Of a stretch of 64,000 nucleotides of DNA, positions 1 to 5,493 are shown piece by piece (position 1 is the stretch's first letter; every line of letters starts with the position of its first letter). Made by a program: the position numbers and the translations under genes. The notes beneath the pieces are model-generated. The model did not search any database, was not told where the DNA came from, and saw nothing but the letters and a program-made list of their open reading frames with translations. Source of the DNA: Ilyomonas limi (GTDB lineage: Bacteria > Bacteroidota > Bacteroidia > Chitinophagales > Chitinophagaceae); the NCBI RefSeq assembly GCF_005233845.1, contig NZ_SZQL01000012.1, positions 62,001-126,000 on the forward strand, written 5' to 3'.

Positions 1-414
1 ATTGCTACAATAGATAAGTTTCAGCATTGGATATATGAGCATCCAAAGCACACAGTAGAAGAAAGAACCGAAGCATGGATCAATATTCTGGATGAATTTT
101 CAACCAATACCGTTGATTTCTCCGGTTTGGAAGAATATCGTAAAAATAGCTGGCAGCGCCAGTTGCACCTGTTTGAAGTGCCGTTTTATTACATTGAATA
201 TGGCATTGCACAGTTGGGAGCTATCGGCTTGTGGAAGCAATACATTGAAAATCCCGACAAGGCTTTACAGAATTATATTAATGCATTAAGCTTAGGTGGT
301 ACCAAAACATTGCCACAGTTGTATGAGGCAGCGGGTTTAAAGTTTGATCTATCCCCGGCATACATTAAAAATCTGATGGAGTTTGTAAAAGGAGAAATGG
401 ATAAGTTGAATTAA
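1..414 (+). CDS. M3 family oligoendopeptidase, C-terminal part (cut by window edge)
   Basis: The reading frame is open from base 1 and ends at 414, so only about 137 C-terminal residues are present. The segment FEVPFYYIEYGIAQLGAIGL followed by WKQY and a 'LSLGGTKTLPQLYEAAGLKF' stretch is typical of the C-terminal helical part of oligoendopeptidase F-like M3 zinc metallopeptidases, cytosolic enzymes that cleave short peptides. The HExxH zinc motif would lie upstream, outside the window, so catalytic competence cannot be judged. A strong hairpin terminator follows at 435-475. The family call is from recognition of the C-terminal pattern only. Confidence 0.8.
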   Translation: MATIDKFQHWIYEHPKHTVEERTEAWINILDEFSTNTVDFSGLEEYRKNSWQRQLHLFEVPFYYIEYGIAQLGAIGLWKQYIENPDKALQNYINALSLGGTKTLPQLYEAAGLKFDLSPAYIKNLMEFVKGEMDKLN

Positions 415-434
415 CTAAATGGTTGATATAAAGG

Positions 435-475
435 ATAAAGGGTTATGAAGGAAGCTTTATAACCCTTTATTTTTA
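435..475 (+). terminator. Rho-independent terminator after the M3 peptidase
   Basis: A perfect 12-bp stem (ATAAAGGGTTAT at 435-446 paired with 459-470) has a 12-nt loop and is followed by a T-run. It lies 21 bp after the peptidase stop codon and before the yccF-like gene. Confidence 0.85.
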
Positions 476-500
476 CACCTTTATTTTTACAACTATTATT

Positions 501-875
501 ATGAACCTGCTTGGCAATTTGATCTGGCTTATCTGCGGTGGCTTTTTATCGGCCTTAGGCTATGCAATTAGCGGACTCCTTTTTTGTGTTACCATTATCG
601 GAATTCCTTTTGGCTGGCAATGTTTTAAAATTGCAGGCTTTGTATTGTGGCCATTTGGTAAAACAGTTGTTGACTCGCAAAGCAGCAGTGGTTGTTTATC
701 TCTTTTATTTAACATCATCTGGATATGCACCGGGGGCATCTATACAGCTTTGGTGCATATTGTTTTTGCTTTTCTTTTATTCATCACCATTATTGGTATT
801 CCATTCGCCCGCAAGCATCTGGAACTGGCTGGCTTGTCATTAGCACCATTTGGAAAGCAGATTATTGGAAAGTAA
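501..875 (+). CDS. YccF domain-containing inner-membrane protein
   Basis: A 124-aa hydrophobic protein with two copies of the YccF motif: 'GIPFGWQCFKIA...LWPFGK' around residues 32-55 and 'GIPFARKHLELA...LAPFGK' around residues 98-119. Each follows a transmembrane segment rich in Gly and Ile. YccF proteins are small inner-membrane proteins of unknown function, usually about 120-150 aa, so this one appears complete. It stands alone between the upstream terminator and the convergent thrB gene. The start ATG at 501 begins MNLLGNLIWLICGG, which matches family N-termini. The family assignment is clear; no function can be given. Confidence 0.85.
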   Translation: MNLLGNLIWLICGGFLSALGYAISGLLFCVTIIGIPFGWQCFKIAGFVLWPFGKTVVDSQSSSGCLSLLFNIIWICTGGIYTALVHIVFAFLLFITIIGIPFARKHLELAGLSLAPFGKQIIGK

Positions 876-954
876 AGTTTATTTGAAATAGCACTCCTTT
901 AATAGGAACATGAACTGTCCCATTTTGCTTTTTGTTTATTAGTAAAAGGACTAA

Positions 955-1926
955 TTATTGCTGCACCTTTACCCCTTCGCCATTAATCCTGGTTACATAC
1001 GTATGGAAGTCTATTCCTATGCGGGTGAAAATAGCTGCCATTATTTGTGCTATCTGTTGTGCGGTAGCTTCTTCTTTGCTTAGCATAAAAACAGAAGGTC
1101 CGCTACCCGAAATACCGCCACCCAAAGCGCCAGCGGCTTTGCATTTCTTCTTCAATTCGTCAAAGCCCGGAATGAGCATACTGCGCACCGGCTCTATAAT
1201 AAAATCTTCCAATGAGCGACCAATCAAATCGTAATCTTCTTTCAAAAAACCAGCAACCAAACCGCCCACATTTCCCCACTGCTTAATAGCATCTTTGAGG
1301 AGCACTTTTTGCTTCAAAATAGCGCGGGCATCAGCTGTTCTTACTTCTATCTGCGGGTGTACTACCGTTACATATAAGTTGGGAGCAGTAAGCGGAATAA
1401 TATCTAATGGAAAAATGGAGCGAATGAGTGTAACGCCGCCATAAATACAAGGCGCAATGTTGTCCGCGTGTTTAACACCACTTGCTACTTTTTCGCCAAA
1501 CATCGCAAACTGAATGAGTTGCTCTTTACTAAAGCGATTACCTAATAAATGGTTAGCTGCTACTACTGCACCTGCCGCACTGGCTGCACTGCTGCCCACA
1601 CCGCTGCCCGGTTTGATACGCTTATGTATTAATACTTCAAAACCGATGTTTTCATCCACCTCTTTCAGCATTTCTATGAGTGGCGCACCTGCCGTATTTT
1701 GTGCAGGATCTTCGGGCAAAGGATAACCATCGGCACTGCGCACGATAATGTTAGGCTCATCCAATAGCTTCACATCCATAATATCGTATGGCTCGTGCAG
1801 GCAAAGCCCCAGCACATCAAAGCCGCAAACCAAATTGGCAACCGTGGCAGGACTAAAAACTCTAATGCCCCCCGCCCCTGAAGGGGAGCTTGTAGCTGCT
1901 GAGGTGGAAGGGGAGTTATTGTTCAT
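955..1926 (-). CDS. thrB: Homoserine kinase with a repeat-derived N-terminal extension
   Basis: Phosphorylates L-homoserine to O-phosphohomoserine in threonine synthesis (GHMP kinase family, cytosol). The ATP-binding GHMP motif 'PGSGVGSSAASAAG' lies near residues 107-120, and the C-terminal 'GGGISGSGPSVFML' motif is present. The conserved protein begins at GIRVFSPATVANLVCGFDVLG (residue 20 on). Residues 1-19 (MNNNSPSTSAATSSPSGAGG region) are encoded by the left inverted repeat at 1867-1909. No ATG occurs at the native start, where an ATT codon directly abuts the repeat. The ATG at 1926 overlaps the end of the upstream DUF559 gene (ATGAACAATAA), suggesting translational coupling. Either the extended protein is made or ATT is used as a rare start. 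thrC is not in this operon. Confidence 0.95.
   Translation of the reverse strand: MNNNSPSTSAATSSPSGAGGIRVFSPATVANLVCGFDVLGLCLHEPYDIMDVKLLDEPNIIVRSADGYPLPEDPAQNTAGAPLIEMLKEVDENIGFEVLIHKRIKPGSGVGSSAASAAGAVVAANHLLGNRFSKEQLIQFAMFGEKVASGVKHADNIAPCIYGGVTLIRSIFPLDIIPLTAPNLYVTVVHPQIEVRTADARAILKQKVLLKDAIKQWGNVGGLVAGFLKEDYDLIGRSLEDFIIEPVRSMLIPGFDELKKKCKAAGALGGGISGSGPSVFMLSKEEATAQQIAQIMAAIFTRIGIDFHTYVTRINGEGVKVQQ
1867..1909 (+). repeat. Left inverted repeat of the DUF559 unit
   Basis: GC-rich 43-bp repeat with an internal palindrome (CCCCTGAAGGGG). It is translated in frame as part of the thrB N-terminal extension and ends, read on minus, at GGGGGC directly before the ATT codon that begins the conserved thrB sequence. 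Confidence 0.85.
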
Positions 1927-2275
1927 GTTGAATGATTTGTTTTATTTGATTGAGTACACTTTCTAAATTATTCATTACTTTTTCATTCTTAAAACGAAAG
2001 CTTTTTAAGCCTAAGTTTTTTAAGTGATTTTCTCTGATTGCATCATCACGTTTTACATCTTCTGATTCATGTATGCTGCCATCAACTTCTATGATAAGCT
2101 TTAGCTGATGACAATAAAAATCTGCCACATACATAAAGGTGGGATGCTGTCTTCTAAACTTATAACCCCATTCATTTGTTTTTAAATAATTCCACAACAA
2201 CTCCTCTGCATGTGTCATTTTATTTCTCAAATCTTCCGCTTTCTTAAATATCAGAGGATGAGCACCATAGTGCAT
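1916..2275 (-). CDS. DUF559 domain endonuclease-like protein
   Basis: A 119-aa protein of the DUF559 family (Vsr/PD-(D/E)XK-like fold, putative DNA endonuclease). Visible features are the 'LRNKMTHAEELLWNYLK' helix near residue 17, 'KFRRQHP' near residue 39, and the putative active-site strand pair ADFYC...LIIEVDGSIH around residues 50-67 with Asp, Glu-x-Asp. I chose ATG 2275 (MHYGAHPLIF) because it starts the conserved domain. An in-frame ATG at 2341 would add 22 residues encoded by another repeat copy (SPSGAGGFGG). The gene lies inside the inverted-repeat unit between thrA and thrB and its end overlaps the thrB ATG by 11 bp. Many Bacteroidota carry such genes, with no established cellular role that I know of. 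Confidence 0.85.
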   Translation of the reverse strand: MHYGAHPLIFKKAEDLRNKMTHAEELLWNYLKTNEWGYKFRRQHPTFMYVADFYCHQLKLIIEVDGSIHESEDVKRDDAIRENHLKNLGLKSFRFKNEKVMNNLESVLNQIKQIIQHEQ

Positions 2276-2284
2276 GCCCCCAAA

Positions 2285-2306
2285 GCCCCCAGCCCCGGAA
2301 GGGGAG
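2285..2306 (+). repeat. Internal copy of the CCCC/GGGG palindromic repeat
   Basis: The 22-bp core GCCCCCAGCCCCGGAAGGGG plus AG lies in direct orientation relative to the left end and inverted relative to the right end. It is separated from the DUF559 start codon at 2275 only by a duplicated end, GGGGGCTTTGGGGGC on minus. Confidence 0.85.
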
Positions 2307-2368
2307 TATTGAAAGTGATTTGGTGTGAATTGTAATTTCATAGCAGCTAAAAATTCTTTGTTGTCATA

Positions 2369-2411
2369 TTCTACCTTACGAGCTACAAACTCCCCTTTAG
2401 AGGCTGGGGGC
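2369..2411 (-). repeat. Right inverted repeat of the DUF559 unit
   Basis: Reads on minus as GCCCCCAGCC...AAAGGGGAGTTTGTAGCT and matches the left end at 35 of 43 ungapped positions. It begins 5 bp after the thrA stop codon (2417-2419). Confidence 0.85.
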
Positions 2412-2416
2412 TGCTC

Positions 2417-4876
2417 TTATCGTGCAACTCTTATAATATCTGCAAACACACCACTCGCTGTTACATCTGCACCAGCACCTGCACCTTTTACAACTAATGG
2501 CTGTACAGGATAACGTTGGGTATAAAAAAGTACAATATTATCTTTTCCGTACAGATGATAAAAGTCGGAATCAGCAGGTATATGTTGCAAGCCAACAGAA
2601 GCTTTGCCTCCTTCGTATTGCGCTACAAATTTCAGCTTGCTGTTGCGGCTGTGCGCAACATCGTATAAAGCTCTGAAATGTGGTTCCTGCCGCAGCATTT
2701 CGGCATAAAAATCATCTACGCTGCCTTCAAAACAACTGGCGGGCAAAAAGCCATTGTTGGTAATGTCTTCCATCTCCATTTGTTCGCCGGCTTCGCGGGC
2801 GAGAATAAGTATCTTACGCATTACATCGGTACCGCCTAAGTCAAGCCTTGGATCGGGTTCTGTATAGCCTTCTTTTTGTGCCTGCCTTACTACTTCAGCA
2901 AAAGGAACAGACCCGTTGTAATGATTAAAAACAAAGTTTAATGTGCCCGATAAAACCGCTTGAATTTTATTCACCACATCACCGCTTTTTCTTAAATCAT
3001 TCAGTGTGCTGATTACCGGTAAACCTGCACCTACATTAGTTTCAAAAAGATACAATGCATTAAATTCATTGGCGGTGAACTTTAATGATTTATAGTTGTC
3101 ATAAGCTGATGATGCGGCAATTTTGTTGCAGGCTACTACCGAAATACTTTTTTCTAATAATTGCTTATACACTTTAGCTACTTCGCCATTTGCCGTTACA
3201 TCTACAAATACCGCATTACGCAGGTTTTTATCTATTACTGTTTCTACAAACTTGTCCAGGCTCATTTGATCGCCCTTTTCCAGATCTTGTTGCCAGGTAT
3301 TTAGATTAATAGCATTGCCATTATCTACAAACAACATTTTCCGGCTGTTGGCAATACCGGTAATGCGCGCCTGTATATTAGAATGTTCCAGCAAAAATTC
3401 CTGTTGCTGTTTTAACTGTGCTATTAGTTTACTGCCTACGTTACCTACACCTACAATAAAGATGTTTAACTGCTTGTAAGTAGTAGATTCAAAGAAAGCT
3501 TCGTGCAATACATTCACTGCTTTTTTTACATCAGCAGCAGCAATAACGGTAGAGATATTGCGCTCGGAAGAGCCTTGTGCAATGGCGCGTACGTTGATAC
3601 CATTTCTGCCCAAAGCACCAAACATACGCCCGCTGATACCCGGGTGACTTTTCATTTTATCGCCCACCAAAGCAATAATGGATAATTCTCTTTCTATCTT
3701 CAATGGCTCTACTTTGCCATTGCTGATTTCCGGCTCAAAAGTTTTATCAACGGCTTCTTTTGCTTTGGATGCATCGGCTGCATTTACGGCTACGCAGATG
3801 GAATGTTCGGATGAGCTTTGTGTAATTAAAATAACATTTACTTTTTCATTTGCCAATGCTTCAAACAAACGCTTGGAAAAACCTGGGATGCCCACCATCC
3901 CACTGCCTTCTAAACTTAATAACGCAAGGCTGTTAATGCTGGAAATGCCGGTAATAATTTCCGTGCCCGCCGCCGCTGAAGAGGCGCTGTTCAATTCTTG
4001 TATAAGCGTTCCCTTTTCATCAGGCGCAAAAGTATTTTTAATATAAGTTGGAATATTTTGTTGCATCACCGGCTGAATGGTGGGTGGATAAATCACCTTT
4101 GCCCCAAAATGTGATAACTCCATAGCTGCCTGGTACGAGGTGCTGTCGATGGTTTTGGCATTGGCAACCCAGCGCGGGTCGGCAGTCATCATGCCGGTTA
4201 CATCGGTCCATATCTCTAAAGAAGAAGCATTGACGGCCGCTGCAAAAATAGCTGCGGTATAATCGGAGCCACCGCGCCCTAAAGTAGTAGTATGATTATT
4301 AACATCGCTGGCAATAAAGCCCGGTGCTAAAAACAAGTTTTCTTTTGAGCTGAAAATTGCATCGGAAATAAGCTTGTTGGTTTCGCTGAAATCAACCCCG
4401 GCAAAGCTAAAATTACTATTGGTCTTAATTACTTTTCTTGAATCAATCCATTGATGCGCCACATGCTGCGACAGCATATATGCTGAGATAATTTTGGAAG
4501 AAAGCAGCTCGCCGAAAGATACTATTCTGTCCTTTGTACGCAATGATAATTCCTGAAGGCGGTACACACCTTCGCAAATATCTTCCAGTTCGTTGAAGTA
4601 TTGCTTAACCATACTCAGGCAACCGCTTTGATTGGTTACCGGCAGCAGTTCGCGCGCTGCATCTAAGTGCTTTATTTCCAGTTCGTGCAGCACTTCTTTA
4701 TACAGTTCATCGCCGTTTTCAGCCAGCATACCGGCTTTTATAAGCATATCTGTTACGCCGCCAAGTGCAGATACAACAACAATTTGAGGCTCGTTGCCGC
4801 GCTTGACTATATTTACTACTTTTTGAATATTTGCGGCTTTAGCTACAGAAGAGCCGCCGAATTTTAAAACCTTCAT
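2417..4876 (-). CDS. thrA: Bifunctional aspartokinase / homoserine dehydrogenase
   Basis: An 819-aa fused enzyme catalysing the first and third steps from aspartate to homoserine. Domains in order: amino-acid kinase (MKVLKFGGSSVA at residue 1, 'GRGGSDYTAAIFAAA' near 200), two ACT regulatory domains (about 310-455, e.g. 'ITQSSSEHSICVAV' and 'IAQGSSERNISTVI'), an NAD(P)-binding fold ('IVGVGNVGSKLIAQL' near 472) and the homoserine dehydrogenase catalytic domain ending FADIIRVAR. Length matches E. coli ThrA (about 820 aa). The ACT domains imply feedback control by threonine (family knowledge). A Thr/Ile-rich leader peptide gene lies about 180 bp upstream (5060-5143), pointing to attenuation control. 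It is first in the thrA-DUF559-thrB operon. Confidence 0.97.
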   Translation of the reverse strand: MKVLKFGGSSVAKAANIQKVVNIVKRGNEPQIVVVSALGGVTDMLIKAGMLAENGDELYKEVLHELEIKHLDAARELLPVTNQSGCLSMVKQYFNELEDICEGVYRLQELSLRTKDRIVSFGELLSSKIISAYMLSQHVAHQWIDSRKVIKTNSNFSFAGVDFSETNKLISDAIFSSKENLFLAPGFIASDVNNHTTTLGRGGSDYTAAIFAAAVNASSLEIWTDVTGMMTADPRWVANAKTIDSTSYQAAMELSHFGAKVIYPPTIQPVMQQNIPTYIKNTFAPDEKGTLIQELNSASSAAAGTEIITGISSINSLALLSLEGSGMVGIPGFSKRLFEALANEKVNVILITQSSSEHSICVAVNAADASKAKEAVDKTFEPEISNGKVEPLKIERELSIIALVGDKMKSHPGISGRMFGALGRNGINVRAIAQGSSERNISTVIAAADVKKAVNVLHEAFFESTTYKQLNIFIVGVGNVGSKLIAQLKQQQEFLLEHSNIQARITGIANSRKMLFVDNGNAINLNTWQQDLEKGDQMSLDKFVETVIDKNLRNAVFVDVTANGEVAKVYKQLLEKSISVVACNKIAASSAYDNYKSLKFTANEFNALYLFETNVGAGLPVISTLNDLRKSGDVVNKIQAVLSGTLNFVFNHYNGSVPFAEVVRQAQKEGYTEPDPRLDLGGTDVMRKILILAREAGEQMEMEDITNNGFLPASCFEGSVDDFYAEMLRQEPHFRALYDVAHSRNSKLKFVAQYEGGKASVGLQHIPADSDFYHLYGKDNIVLFYTQRYPVQPLVVKGAGAGADVTASGVFADIIRVAR

Positions 4877-5048
4877 ACCCTGATGGGAATTTAGTTAGGT
4901 AAAGAATTTATTTTTTATAGAGTGAGCTGCAGTGTTGCTATGCTGCTGATATATTACTTACTTCAACACCTGTGCGCTCCTCGGCAAAGTCCACAGCCTT
5001 TTACTTGTATTTCAAACAGCAATTGATGCCCGGTGGATAATATGACAA

Positions 5049-5068
5049 TGTACAACCCCTTACAGGGT
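5049..5068 (-). promoter_or_regulatory. Leader hairpin overlapping the thr leader stop codon
   Basis: A perfect 7-bp inverted repeat ACAACCC/GGGTTGT with a 6-nt loop contains the leader peptide's TAA. Its position directly after the Thr/Ile codon run fits a structure whose formation depends on where the ribosome stops. Role inferred. Confidence 0.5.
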
Positions 5069-5143
5069 TGTAATAATAGTGATGGTAGTAGCCGTCAATG
5101 CTACAGTATTAGAAGTAATAATATGGTTGAAAGGAGATAACAT
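5060..5143 (-). CDS. Threonine operon leader peptide (attenuator)
   Basis: A 27-codon ORF upstream of thrA on the same strand. It begins MLSPFNHIITSNTVAL and ends in a run TATTITIITTL then TAA. Eight of 27 codons are Thr and five are Ile, most of them in the last 11 codons. This is the signature of ribosome-stalling leader peptides of threonine operons (E. coli thrL is the known case). The ATG is preceded by an A-rich stretch and by a promoter-like TTG-N19-TATCTTCG (5160-5190). A perfect 7-bp hairpin, ACAACCC-TGTAAG-GGGTTGT, spans its stop codon. I do not see an obvious GC-rich hairpin with a U-tract between it and thrA, so the downstream mechanism (terminator or Rho) is open. Not reported as a protein product by length-filtered gene callers. 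Confidence 0.75.
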   Translation of the reverse strand: MLSPFNHIITSNTVALTATTITIITTL

Positions 5144-5159
5144 CTTTTTAAAAGTGTCG

Positions 5160-5190
5160 CGAAGATAAGTGCTGCAAATTGCAAAACAAT
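5160..5190 (-). promoter_or_regulatory. Promoter for the thr leader and thrA
   Basis: On minus, ATTG (5187-5190), then 19 bp, then TATCTTCG (5160-5167), one mismatch from the Bacteroidota -7 consensus TAnnTTTG. The leader ATG (5143) would start about 10 nt after the predicted transcription start. Confidence 0.5.
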
Positions 5191-5493
5191 CGTTAGTAAA
5201 AATAAATCTTTCGTTTACCGAACAAATTTTCATCTCTACCTACATGCTTTAAACGGCGAAAATATAAGCCAGTCATTATACAGCATATTGGAATTGAAGT
5301 TGATTGGAAATGGCTATAAAATAAATGCAATGTATAAGCGAAAATTATAGGGTCGGCAGAAACAGAATAGCTGTTTAACAGGTAACGATTGTCATTCACC
5401 GGCATAAACCTGCAATTAGTCTATGTTAGCAAATCATTCAGAAAACCCTTTGGTAATTTGGCTTATCAAACTGCTTTCTCTCAAACATCATTT

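Larger units (their letters stand above)
1867..2411 (-). mobile_element. DUF559 nuclease unit bounded by 43-bp inverted repeats
   Basis: A 545-bp unit inserted between thrA and thrB. Its left end (1867-1909, plus strand) and right end (2411-2369, read on minus) align without gaps over 43 bp with 35 identities. Both contain the cores GCCCCC, AAGGGGAG and TTGTAGCT. The right end stops 5 bp from the thrA stop codon and the left end abuts the first conserved thrB codon. It encodes one gene, a DUF559 nuclease. No clear target-site duplication is visible. That it is or was mobile is inference from the inverted ends and from the nuclease-free copies of the same repeat at ilvB-ilvN. Confidence 0.6.

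Noticed and set aside
932-1234. A 100-codon plus-strand ORF over the thrB end
   Set aside because: It is the complement of conserved thrB sequence and has no start context or family-like content.
5193-5405. A minus-strand 70-codon ORF upstream of the thr leader
   Set aside because: No family-like pattern, and it overlaps the region needed for the promoters of the divergent genes.
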